Shown here: piece after piece, positions 22,905 to 30,429 of the stretch
How positions within the stretch are numbered: the stretch's first letter is position 1
Layout: every line of letters begins with the position of its first letter
Origin: Mycobacterium sp. E740
Lineage (GTDB): Bacteria; Actinomycetota; Actinomycetes; Mycobacteriales; Mycobacteriaceae
DNA: 41,207 bases
Reading direction: 5' to 3'
Assembly (NCBI RefSeq): GCF_001672895.1
Contig: NZ_LZKP01000035.1
Coordinates: 1-41,207, forward strand
Position numbers and translations under genes: made by a program
The notes under the pieces: generated by a model
What the model was told of the DNA's origin: nothing
The model's database searches: none
The model's input: the letters and a program-made list of their open reading frames with translations, nothing else

Positions 22905-24515
22905 ATGACGCAGTCTGCGACGGGGTCCCTGCCAAGCCGCTATCCGGTGTCGGAGCCGGCGCTCGCCGAGGGCTGGCGGCTGGAGAGGCTCACCGCGCCA
23001 AGTCGGCTGTTCGGCGCCAACGGTCTGCGCACGGGCGCCGATGGGCGCATCTACGTCGCCCAGGTGACGGGCAGCCAGATCAGCGCGCTCGACCTCGGAA
23101 CCGGTGAGTTGCACACCGTCAGCGCCAAGGGCGGCGACATCGTGGCGCCCGACGACGTCGCCTTCGATTCCGGCGGCAACCTGTACGCGACCGAGGTGAT
23201 GGACGGGCGGGTCAGCGTCCGCGACGCCGGGGGCGGCACCCGGGTGCTGCGCGACGACCTGCCGTGCGCGAACGGCATCACCGTGCACCAGGACCGGCTG
23301 TTCGTCAACGAGTGCCGCGACGGCGGACGGTTGATGGAGCTCGATCGCGGCAGCGGTGCGGAACGCGTTCTGCTGGAGGGTCTTCCGTCGCCGAATGCGA
23401 TGGAGGTCGGTCCCGACGGATTGCTCTACTACCCGCTGATGACGGCGAACGAGATCTGGCGTATCGACCCCGACCCAGACAAGCACGGTGAACCGCAGCG
23501 GGTCGCCACCGACCTCGGCGTGCCCGACGCGGTGAAGTTCGACGCAGCGGGCTTCCTGGTGTCCACCCAGGTGGCGACCGGTCAGGTGCTGCGCATCGAT
23601 CCGCGCAGCGGCGAGAAAACCGTTCTGGCCCAGCTCAACCCGGGGCTCGACAACCTCACGTTCGCCGACGGGCGGCTCTTCGTCTCGAACTTCACCGGTG
23701 AGATCACCGAGATACTCGGCGGCGGCGAGACGCGCGCACTGCTTGCCGGCGGCCTGAACTGGCCGTTGGATCTCGCGGTGAGCGACGGCGAACTCTACGT
23801 CGCCGACGGTACCTACTTCTACCGCGCCGGCGGCGACGGGTCGCTGCAGACGGTCGGGATGCTCTTCTCCCCCGGCTATCCCGGCTTCCTGCGCGGCCTG
23901 GCGCCTGCGGGCACTGGCGAGTTCGTGGTCACCACCTCGGGCGGGCAGGTCGCGCGCTATCGTCCCGGCGCCGGTGAAACCGACTACCTGGCAGACGGCT
24001 TCGACCAGCTCTACGGAGTTGCCATCGGCCCTGATGAGCAGATCGTGTTCGCCGAACTGGGGACCGGCCGGGTGCATTCGTTGCGCTCAGGCGCCGCCGA
24101 GGTGCTCGCCGCGGGCCTGCAGGAGCCGGTCGGCGTCGCGTTCGACGCCGCCGGGCGCCCCTTGGTCGCCGAGTCGGGGGCCGGGCGGGTGGTCGCGGTG
24201 GGCGGTACGACGGAGACGGTGGTCGACGGTCTGCAGCGACCGCAGGGCATCGCGGTCGCCGGCAACCAGCTTTACGTCGTCGACGCCGGCGCCAAGGAAG
24301 TCCTCGCGATCGACCTGAACACCGGCGCTCGCACGACGATCGCGTCGCGCCTACCGGTCGGCCCGCCTCCGGGTGTGGAGCCCAAGCCGCTGCGGGGAAT
24401 GCCGCCGTTCTCCGGGCCGCAGGGCCCGTTCGCGGGTATCGCCGTCGCCGCCGACGGCACCCTCTACGTGTCGGCCGACGGTGAGGGCAGCGTGCTGGCG
24501 CTGCGGCGCACATGA
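22905..24515 (+). CDS. Double SMP-30/NHL-type beta-propeller protein, possible lactonase
   Basis: A 536-residue protein built from repeating ~45-residue blades such as GRIYVAQVTGSQISALD, GNLYATEVMDGRVSVRD, GELYVADGTYFYRAG and NQLYVVDAGAKEVLAID. Two SMP-30/gluconolactonase-like halves can be drawn, ~20-290 and ~300-536. NALNG-like segments (CANGITVHQ, SPNAMEVG, PDAVKFD) resemble the metal-site region of SMP-30 lactonases. No signal peptide is seen, so it is probably cytosolic. Given the Baeyer-Villiger enzyme in the divergent operon, lactone hydrolysis is an attractive but unproven role; a scaffold is possible. The ATG at 22905 is preferred over an in-frame TTG at 22887 because of the -10 placement. 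Confidence 0.8.
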   Translation: MTQSATGSLPSRYPVSEPALAEGWRLERLTAPSRLFGANGLRTGADGRIYVAQVTGSQISALDLGTGELHTVSAKGGDIVAPDDVAFDSGGNLYATEVMDGRVSVRDAGGGTRVLRDDLPCANGITVHQDRLFVNECRDGGRLMELDRGSGAERVLLEGLPSPNAMEVGPDGLLYYPLMTANEIWRIDPDPDKHGEPQRVATDLGVPDAVKFDAAGFLVSTQVATGQVLRIDPRSGEKTVLAQLNPGLDNLTFADGRLFVSNFTGEITEILGGGETRALLAGGLNWPLDLAVSDGELYVADGTYFYRAGGDGSLQTVGMLFSPGYPGFLRGLAPAGTGEFVVTTSGGQVARYRPGAGETDYLADGFDQLYGVAIGPDEQIVFAELGTGRVHSLRSGAAEVLAAGLQEPVGVAFDAAGRPLVAESGAGRVVAVGGTTETVVDGLQRPQGIAVAGNQLYVVDAGAKEVLAIDLNTGARTTIASRLPVGPPPGVEPKPLRGMPPFSGPQGPFAGIAVAADGTLYVSADGEGSVLALRRT

Positions 24516-25246
24516 CGACCAGCACCGACCATCGCTACCTGCAGGTGGCGCGCACGCTGCGCAAGGAGATCGTCGACGGCATCTACCCGGTGGGCTCGCA
24601 GCTGCCCACCGAACAGCAGCTGTGCGAACGGTTCGCGGTCAGCAGGTACACCATTCGCGAGGCGCTGCGACGGCTGCGCGAGGACAACCTCGTCGCGTCG
24701 CGACCCCGCGCCGGGACGCTGGTGGTTCCGCGCGCCGCGTCGAACTCCTATGCCCAGGACGTGGTTTCGATCAACGACCTGCTCGCGTTCGCGGCAGGCG
24801 CGCAGTTGACGATCGAATCGAACGCGATGGTCACCGTCGACGACGAACTGGCCGCCCGCACCGGGCTTGCCGCCGGATCGCAATGGCTGGCGGTGCGTGG
24901 GCGGCGGCAGCCCGACGGCAGCGAAGCACCGGTCTGCACGACGGAGTACTACATCAACCGCGCGTTCGCAGCGGTCGGGCGCCTCCTGCAGCGGCACTCC
25001 GGCCCGATCTTTCCCTTGATCGAGGATCTGTTCGGTGTGAGCATCGTCGAAGTGCATCAGGAGATGGCGGCCGTGACGGTCACGGCGGAACTCGCCGACG
25101 CGCTCAAGGTCAACCCCGGCAGCGCGGCGCTCGAGATGCGCAGGACCTACACCACTTCCGACGGCGAGGTCGCGCAGGTCACGATCAACACGCACCCGTC
25201 GTCGCGGTACCGGCACTCGATGACGATGCGCCGGATCAAAGGCTGA
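24512..25246 (+). CDS. GntR family transcriptional regulator (HutC type)
   Basis: A 244-residue regulator. Residues ~8-72 are a GntR winged helix (VARTLRKEIVDGIYPVGSQLPTEQQLCERFAVSRYTIREALRRLREDNLVASRPRAGT shows the pattern; key part PTEQQLCERFAVSR). Residues ~90-240 are a UTRA ligand-binding domain as in HutC, with ending RTYTTSDGEVAQVTINTHPSSRY. It probably represses both operons until a pathway metabolite, perhaps a CoA ester or acid, binds. Candidate sites are the two related palindromes in the shared control region. The ATG overlaps the propeller stop by 4 nt (ATGA), and it is in the regulated operon, so autoregulation is expected. Confidence 0.92.
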   Translation: MTTSTDHRYLQVARTLRKEIVDGIYPVGSQLPTEQQLCERFAVSRYTIREALRRLREDNLVASRPRAGTLVVPRAASNSYAQDVVSINDLLAFAAGAQLTIESNAMVTVDDELAARTGLAAGSQWLAVRGRRQPDGSEAPVCTTEYYINRAFAAVGRLLQRHSGPIFPLIEDLFGVSIVEVHQEMAAVTVTAELADALKVNPGSAALEMRRTYTTSDGEVAQVTINTHPSSRYRHSMTMRRIKG

Positions 25247-25249
25247 CCG

Positions 25250-26800
25250 GTGCGGGTCGACGAGAAGCGCAGCGCCGACGCCTACCGGCGCGGGCTGTGG
25301 GTGCACGAGACGCTGGCCGACTCGCTACGTGACACCGCCGCGTCCACTCCGGATCGAATCCTGTTGGTGGACGGCGACATCCGGCTGACCTGCGCTCAGC
25401 TACACGACCAGGCGGTGACGCTGGCGCAGACCCTGATGTCACGGATGCCGGCGGGCAGCGTGGTGTCGTTCATGCTGCCGAACTGGCACGAGGCGGCGGT
25501 CGTCTACCTCGGTGCGACGTTGGCGGGCATGGTGGTCAACCCGATTCTCCCCTCGCTGCGGGAACGCGAACTCTCGTTCATCCTGGCCGACGCGGACTGC
25601 CGGGCGATCTTCGTGCCGTCGAGGTGGCGGGACCACGACTACGTCGCGATGCTCGGCCGGGTGACTGCCGCAATGGGCGGTCCGCCGGAGGTGGTCGTGG
25701 TTCGCGGCGATGCCGGCGAGCACACCCCGTACGGATCGCTGCTGTGCGATCAGGGCACCGCCGTGTTGCCGGTGCTCGACGCCGACACCGTGCGAATGAT
25801 CCTCTACACCTCGGGTACCACGGGGCGCCCGAAAGGCGTGCTGCACAGCCACAATTCGATACATGCGCTGATCCGGCAGATCGGCGCGCAGTGGCGGGTC
25901 GCCGATGGTGACACCTTCCTGGTGCCCTCACCGATCGCGCACATCGGCGGGTCGATCTACGCGTTCGAGTGTCCGCTGCTGCTGGGCAGCACCGCCGTGC
26001 TGATGGAACGCTGGGACCCCGACGCCGCCGTCGAGTTGATGCTCACCGAGCGCGTCACCCACATGGCCGGGGCGACGCCGTTCCTCGACGGCCTGCTCGC
26101 GGCTGCTCAACGGGCCGGCACCCGGCTACCCGACCTGAAGGTGTTCATCTGCGGGGGGGCGTCCGTACCACCGTCGCTGATCCGCACCGCCACCGCCTAT
26201 TTCGAGGGCGCTGCGGTATCGCGCGTCTACGGGTCGACCGAGGTGCCCGTCACCACCGTCGGCGCGCTGGACGACGCGGACCATGCGGCCGACACCGATG
26301 GCAGGCCGGGCATCGCCGACGTGCGGCTGGTCGACGGCGAGATCCGCGCACGCGGCCCGCAGATGCTCGTCGGCTACCTGCACCCCGACGACGAGACCGC
26401 AGCATTCGACGCCGAGGGCTACTTCCGCACCGGCGATCTCGGCCGCTGGGTGGACGACGGCTATCTCGTCGTCACCGGCCGGGCCAAGGACATCATCATC
26501 CGCAACGGCGAGAACATCTCACCCAAGGAGGTCGAGGACGTCCTCATCGGCCATCCGGGTATCGCCGAGATTGCGATCGTCGGGCTGCCCGACGAACGCA
26601 CGGGTGAGCGGGCCTGCGCCGTCGTCGTGGCAGGCGACCAGCCTCCGCCGGACGTGGCGGCCATGCGCGCGCTGCTGGCCGACCACGGCGTCGCGCGGTT
26701 CAAAGCGCCCGAGCAGGTGGAGGTTTGGGACGCGTTGCCGAAGAACGACGCCGGGAAGGTATTGAAGCATGCGATTCGAGCGGAGCTGACATGCAGGTAG
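25250..26800 (+). CDS. Acyl-CoA synthetase (AMP-forming), first copy
   Basis: A 516-residue member of the ANL adenylate-forming superfamily. Motifs in order: YTSGTTGRPKG (P-loop), the substrate-pocket segment VYGSTEVPVTT, GYFRTGDLGRWVDDGYLVVTGRAKDII (hinge Asp and Arg), ENISPKEVEDVL, and the catalytic lysine in PKNDAGKVLKH near the C-terminus. It activates a carboxylic acid as acyl-AMP and then acyl-CoA in the cytosol. The GTG at 25250 follows the GntR stop by 3 nt. Two different synthetases in one operon suggest that either two acids are activated or there are two entry points. Substrate unknown. Confidence 0.92.
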   Translation: MRVDEKRSADAYRRGLWVHETLADSLRDTAASTPDRILLVDGDIRLTCAQLHDQAVTLAQTLMSRMPAGSVVSFMLPNWHEAAVVYLGATLAGMVVNPILPSLRERELSFILADADCRAIFVPSRWRDHDYVAMLGRVTAAMGGPPEVVVVRGDAGEHTPYGSLLCDQGTAVLPVLDADTVRMILYTSGTTGRPKGVLHSHNSIHALIRQIGAQWRVADGDTFLVPSPIAHIGGSIYAFECPLLLGSTAVLMERWDPDAAVELMLTERVTHMAGATPFLDGLLAAAQRAGTRLPDLKVFICGGASVPPSLIRTATAYFEGAAVSRVYGSTEVPVTTVGALDDADHAADTDGRPGIADVRLVDGEIRARGPQMLVGYLHPDDETAAFDAEGYFRTGDLGRWVDDGYLVVTGRAKDIIIRNGENISPKEVEDVLIGHPGIAEIAIVGLPDERTGERACAVVVAGDQPPPDVAAMRALLADHGVARFKAPEQVEVWDALPKNDAGKVLKHAIRAELTCR

Positions 26801-27567
26801 CGATCGTGACGGGCGCGAGCAGCGGTATCGGGTTCGGTTGTGCGACAAAGCTCGCCGAGGCGGGGATGGCGGTGCTCGGCACCGGTCGTGACGAGTCGCG
26901 GCTCGCCGCTCTTGCGGATGCGGTCGGCGATCCAGAACGCGTCGCGACGGTCGCCGTCGACCTGACCGCCGACGACGCGCCGCAGCGGATCGTGCAGGCG
27001 GCGCTGGACCGGTGGGGCCGCATCGACTTTCTGGTCAACAATGCGGGCGTCGGCAGCCCTAAGCCGTTGCACGAGACCGACGACGAATCGCTGGACTACT
27101 TCCTGGGTCTGATGTTGCGCGCGCCGTTCCGGTTGGCGCGCGACGTGATTGTGCACATGCAACCGGGTTCGGCGATAGTCAACGTGACTTCGACGTTCGC
27201 GGTGGTCGGCGGTCTGCGCGGCGGGGCATACTCGGCGGCCAAGGGTGGCTTGACGTCGCTCACGGCGCACATCGCGTGTCAGTATGGGCCGCAGGGCATT
27301 CGGTGCAACGCGGTCGCGCCGGGCGTCACGCTGACCCCGATGGTCGCGACGCGCCTGGAAGACGAGCGCTTCCGCAAGATCAACACCGAAATGACGCCGT
27401 ATCCGCGCCTCGGTGAGGTCGATGACATCGCCAGCACCGTGGCGTTCCTCTGTTCGGACGGCGCCGGTTTCATCAACGGGCAGACAATCGTGGTCGACGG
27501 CGGATGGAGCTCGACGAAGTACCTGTCGGAGTTCGCGCTGAACTCCGAGTGGGTGGCACGGCAGTGA
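26791..27567 (+). CDS. Short-chain dehydrogenase between the two acyl-CoA synthetases
   Basis: A 258-residue classical SDR: TGASSGIG at residues 7-14, NNAGVG, catalytic Ser in NVTSTFAVVGG, YSAAK for YxxxK, and FINGQTIVVDGGWSS near the end. Likely an NAD(P)-dependent alcohol or hydroxyacyl dehydrogenase of the same pathway. The ATG at 26791 overlaps the end of the first synthetase by 10 nt, and the stop overlaps the second synthetase by 4 nt, so it is firmly part of the operon. A longer in-frame extension to 26725 would run inside the synthetase and is not favoured. Confidence 0.92.
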   Translation: MQVAIVTGASSGIGFGCATKLAEAGMAVLGTGRDESRLAALADAVGDPERVATVAVDLTADDAPQRIVQAALDRWGRIDFLVNNAGVGSPKPLHETDDESLDYFLGLMLRAPFRLARDVIVHMQPGSAIVNVTSTFAVVGGLRGGAYSAAKGGLTSLTAHIACQYGPQGIRCNAVAPGVTLTPMVATRLEDERFRKINTEMTPYPRLGEVDDIASTVAFLCSDGAGFINGQTIVVDGGWSSTKYLSEFALNSEWVARQ

Positions 27568-29024
27568 ACCTGTTCGCGCTGCTCGACCAGGCGGCCAGCC
27601 GATTCGGTGACCGAGGGGCGGTGTATCACGGTGATCGGCAACTGCATACGTGGGTGCAGCTGCGCGAGCGGTCCCTGCGGTTGGCCGCCTCGCTCGGCGA
27701 GCCCGGCACCCGGATAGCCGTCGCGAGCGAGAACCGGCCGGAGATCATCGAGCTAATGTTCGCGGTGTGGGCGGCCGAGTGCGTCTACGTGCCGATCAAC
27801 TACAAGCTGCATCCCCGCGAGATGGTGCAGATCCTCGAGGATTCGGGCGGCGCGCAGGTGTTCACGTCACCGAAGATCGCGTCGGAACTCGAACCGGAAA
27901 CCACCGTGCCGATCGACGTCATCGGCTCCGACAGTTACGAAAGCCGGTTGGCCGCAGCGGCTCTGACGCCACCATCGACCGACCCCGCGAAGCTGGCATG
28001 GTTGTTCTACACCAGCGGGACCACCGGGAAGTCGAAGGGCGCGATGTTGTCACACCGCAACCTGATGGCGATGACCGTCTCGCACCTGGCCGACTTCGAC
28101 TCCCCCGACGAAGACTGCAGCCTGGTGCACGGGGCGCCGATGTCACACGGCTCGGGGCTGTACATCCCGCCCTACGTGCTGCGTGCGGCGCGTCAGGTGA
28201 TTCCGGAGTCCGGGGCGTTCGAACCCGACGAGTTCCTGGATCTGTGCGAGCATCATCCGGGCTGCAGCGCGTTCCTGGCGCCGACCATGGTGCAGCGCCT
28301 GGTGCAGACCGGGCGATCCTGTCCGGCCAACCTGCGCACGGTCGTCTACGGTGGCGGGCCCATGTACGTCGAGAGCCTGAAGAAGGCGATGGCCGCGTTC
28401 GGCCCGATCTTCGTGCAGCTGTACGGCCAGGGGGAAGCGCCGATGACAATCACCGGCCTGCGCCGGCGCGACCACCTCGACGCCGACGATGCGGTGCTCG
28501 GATCCGTCGGTTATGCGCGCTCCGGCGTGGACGTGGCGGTGCTGCGGGCGGACGGAACACCGGCGACGACCGGTGAGATCGGCGAAATCGTCTGCCGCGG
28601 AGACGTTGTCATGTCCGGCTATTGGAACAACCCCGAGGCGACGGCCGCCACGCTGCAGGACGGCTGGCTACGCACCGGCGACATGGGATCGTTCGACGAC
28701 CGCGGATTCCTCACCCTGCGCGACCGGTCCAAGGACGTGGTGATCAGCGGCGGCAGCAACATCTATCCACGCGAGGTCGAGGAAGTCCTGCTCGAGCATC
28801 CCGGCGTAACCGAGGCCGGCGTCGTCGGCGCGCCCGACGAGGAGTGGGGCGAGGTGGTGGTGGCGTTCATCGTCGGTGACGTGTCGGCCGTTGAGTTGGA
28901 CGCCCATCTGCTCGAGCGCATCGCGCGGTTCAAGCGGCCGAAGCGCTATGAGTTCATCGACGAGCTGCCGAAGAACAGCTACGGCAAGGTGCTCAAACGC
29001 GAACTGCGGGCGCGACTTTCCTAA
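27564..29024 (+). CDS. Acyl-CoA synthetase (AMP-forming), second copy
   Basis: A 486-residue ANL-superfamily ligase with FYTSGTTGKSKGAMLSH (P-loop), LYGQGEAPMTIT as the A5-type motif (Gln-Gly instead of the more common Gly-Ser/Thr-Glu spacing), GWLRTGDMGSFDDRGFLTLRDRSKDVVISGG, NIYPREVEEVL and the catalytic lysine in PKNSYGKVLKREL. It is clearly different from the first synthetase of the operon and probably activates another acid. The GTG at 27564 lies in a GTGA overlap with the SDR stop. It is the last gene of the rightward operon and converges on vapC with a 15-bp gap. Confidence 0.92.
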   Translation: MNLFALLDQAASRFGDRGAVYHGDRQLHTWVQLRERSLRLAASLGEPGTRIAVASENRPEIIELMFAVWAAECVYVPINYKLHPREMVQILEDSGGAQVFTSPKIASELEPETTVPIDVIGSDSYESRLAAAALTPPSTDPAKLAWLFYTSGTTGKSKGAMLSHRNLMAMTVSHLADFDSPDEDCSLVHGAPMSHGSGLYIPPYVLRAARQVIPESGAFEPDEFLDLCEHHPGCSAFLAPTMVQRLVQTGRSCPANLRTVVYGGGPMYVESLKKAMAAFGPIFVQLYGQGEAPMTITGLRRRDHLDADDAVLGSVGYARSGVDVAVLRADGTPATTGEIGEIVCRGDVVMSGYWNNPEATAATLQDGWLRTGDMGSFDDRGFLTLRDRSKDVVISGGSNIYPREVEEVLLEHPGVTEAGVVGAPDEEWGEVVVAFIVGDVSAVELDAHLLERIARFKRPKRYEFIDELPKNSYGKVLKRELRARLS

Positions 29025-29039
29025 CGCGGCGTTGTGCCG

Positions 29040-29462
29040 TTATCGGCGATGTGGGTGGGTGACTGCGTGAAGCTCCAACCGTGGGATTCCTGCGAAGTCG
29101 TCGGGATTGCAGGTGTATAGCGGCACCGCGCGCGCGATTGCGCTCGCTGCGATAAGCGCGTCGTAGGCGCGGGCCGCCGGCTTGCGACCCGATGCGCGCA
29201 GCGCCGCAGCGACCCCGCCAAAAGCCCGCGCGCACTCACCATCGAATGGAACAACGCTGAAGTCCGCCTCCGCCTGCTGCAAGTGCTGCTGGCGGGCGCT
29301 GCGCTCAGCATCGTCATGCGCGACATGCGGACCTACGGATAGTTCGGCCAGTGTTATCGCGCTTATCATCGACTCGTCGGGAAGCTCTGTTGCATCGGCT
29401 ATTTCACCCAGCAGAATCACCGTGGAGGTGTCGAGCATCCCCCGGCGTGGTGCTGTTGTCAC
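29040..29462 (-). CDS. vapC: VapC-type PIN-domain toxin
   Basis: A 140-residue PIN-domain ribonuclease with the acidic residues of the Mg2+ site at D11 (MLDTSTV), E40 (LAELSVG), D101 (AYDALIAASA) and D121/D122 (CNPDDF). VapC toxins cleave specific RNAs, often tRNAs or rRNA, when released from the antitoxin. The GTG start overlaps the antitoxin stop by 4 nt (GTGA), the classic coupled arrangement; an internal ATG just before LDTSTV is an alternative start. The pair sits between the catabolic island and the conserved core block, a common place for acquired stabilisation modules. Its RNA target cannot be read from the sequence. Confidence 0.92.
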   Translation of the reverse strand: MTTAPRRGMLDTSTVILLGEIADATELPDESMISAITLAELSVGPHVAHDDAERSARQQHLQQAEADFSVVPFDGECARAFGGVAAALRASGRKPAARAYDALIAASAIARAVPLYTCNPDDFAGIPRLELHAVTHPHRR

Positions 29463-29695
29463 AGCGACTGATCGATCAGGTTGTCAATGTCGCGCCTGAG
29501 GGCGTCCGGGTTCACCCGCGGAAAATTCCTGCGGCGACGAATGAGTTCAGTCGGGCTCACACTGGGGCGGGGTAAGGGCCGGAGTTCGGCCACAGGTGTG
29601 CCGTCACGTGTCACCACGATCGATTCCCCACGCTCCACGCGACGCAGCACTTCTCCTCCGCTGTTGCGCAGATCCCGGACCGTCACCGCTTCCAT
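29459..29695 (-). CDS. vapB: VapB/Phd-type antitoxin
   Basis: A 78-residue antitoxin of the Phd/YefM fold: MEAVTVRDLRNSGGEVLRRVERGESIVVTRDGTPVAELRPL is the DNA-binding and dimerisation part, and the C-terminal PTELIRRRRNFPRVNPDALRRDIDNL is the toxin-binding tail. It should neutralise the PIN toxin and autorepress the operon. The ATG is chosen because TACACT lies 6 nt upstream and a 10-bp palindrome borders that -10. It is paired with vapC by a GTGA overlap. A Phd-type antitoxin with a VapC-type toxin is a common mycobacterial combination. Confidence 0.92.
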   Translation of the reverse strand: MEAVTVRDLRNSGGEVLRRVERGESIVVTRDGTPVAELRPLPRPSVSPTELIRRRRNFPRVNPDALRRDIDNLIDQSL

Positions 29696-29701
29696 GACGA
29701 C

Positions 29702-29717
29702 AGTGTATCACCGGTGA
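29702..29717 (-). promoter_or_regulatory. vapBC promoter and operator-like palindrome
   Basis: TACACT (29707-29702, minus) is 6 nt before the vapB ATG, indicating leaderless transcription. TCACCGGTGA (29708-29717) is a perfect palindrome touching the -10 on its upstream side, a likely site for VapB/VapBC autorepression. Confidence 0.55.
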
Positions 29718-29789
29718 GACGGGCGCCGGAGCGCGTTATTTCGGGCCGCCGATTCCCTTCGCGGGACCGCGTGGTCGAACCACAGCAGG

Positions 29790-30230
29790 TCAAGCCGCCG
29801 GCGCGAACACGCTCTTGAACCGGTTCAGCGACTCGCGGATGTCGCCCTTGAGCGCGCCCGCCACCACCATGCCGATCGGGCCGAACAGCGCGGGACCGCC
29901 CAGGTGCACGTCGAACGTGACCGTCGACCCGTCACCCGACGGCTTGACCTTGCCGATCAACTTCACCTTGACACCGCCCACACCGTCGCCGTTGAGCGTC
30001 ATGGCTTCCGGCGGGCGGTAGTGGACGATGGTCCACCTGATCCGGTTCGGCATACCCTTGACCTCGACGATGGACCCGAGCGTCGTGCCCTTCTCCAAGG
30101 TCTGCGGTAGCTTCGAGCGCCACACGCGGTGGATGCTCAGCCACTCCTTGTAGCGCCCGAGGTCCGACGCGGCCGCCCAAGCCTGCTCCGGCGACAGTGG
30201 GACGTCGACGGATACGGAGAGTTTGGCCAT
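29790..30230 (-). CDS. SRPBCC-fold protein, Rv0910-like toxin of a two-gene module
   Basis: A 146-residue START/SRPBCC (polyketide cyclase-like) protein: VSVDVPLSPEQAWAAASDLGRYKEWL, TLGSIVEVKGMPNRIRWTIVHYRPPEAM, GDGSTVTFDVHLGGPAL and C-terminal helix IRESLNRFKSVF outline the helix-grip fold with a hydrophobic cavity. By length, sequence and its place after the 61-residue partner and ctpE it corresponds to M. tuberculosis Rv0910, which is listed as the toxin of the Rv0909-Rv0910 toxin-antitoxin pair; the mechanism is unclear, and a lipid-binding role is also possible. Its ATG follows directly on the TAG of the partner gene, with no gap. Confidence 0.85.
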   Translation of the reverse strand: MAKLSVSVDVPLSPEQAWAAASDLGRYKEWLSIHRVWRSKLPQTLEKGTTLGSIVEVKGMPNRIRWTIVHYRPPEAMTLNGDGVGGVKVKLIGKVKPSGDGSTVTFDVHLGGPALFGPIGMVVAGALKGDIRESLNRFKSVFAPAA

Positions 30231-30416
30231 CTACCGCGGGTTCTGCGGATTGCTCTTGTCGACGGCCTGCTTGGCGGCTTCCTGCACCTTGTCGACATGC
30301 TGGGCGTACTTGCCCTGCGTCTTCTTGTCGACGAGATCACCGGCCTTGTCGATCGCGGTGTCCACCTTGTCGGCGTTGCGGGCCACCAGATTCTTCACCT
30401 TGTCGAGAAATGCCAT
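30231..30416 (-). CDS. Rv0909-like small basic antitoxin
   Basis: A 61-residue Lys- and Ala-rich protein that reads as one or two long amphipathic helices (FLDKVKNLVARNADKVDTAIDKAGDLVDKKTQGKY pattern with regular VDK and ADK units). It has no membrane segment. It corresponds to M. tuberculosis Rv0909, the predicted antitoxin partner of Rv0910, and is encoded directly before that gene. TAAGGT 7 nt before its ATG, overlapping the TAA stop of ctpE, suggests its own leaderless promoter inside the ctpE operon. Confidence 0.85.
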   Translation of the reverse strand: MAFLDKVKNLVARNADKVDTAIDKAGDLVDKKTQGKYAQHVDKVQEAAKQAVDKSNPQNPR

Positions 30417-30423
30417 GCGCCCA

Positions 30424-30429
30424 ACCTTA
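30424..30429 (-). promoter_or_regulatory. Leaderless -10 of the Rv0909/Rv0910-like module
   Basis: TAAGGT on the minus strand is exactly 7 nt before the ATG at 30416; its TAA is the ctpE stop codon. The AAGG within it could alternatively serve as a weak, distant ribosome binding site. Confidence 0.45.

Noticed and set aside
29771..29783. Short hairpin GTGGT-CGA-ACCAC after the SRPBCC gene
   Set aside because: The 5-bp stem with a 3-nt loop is too weak to call a terminator or operator.
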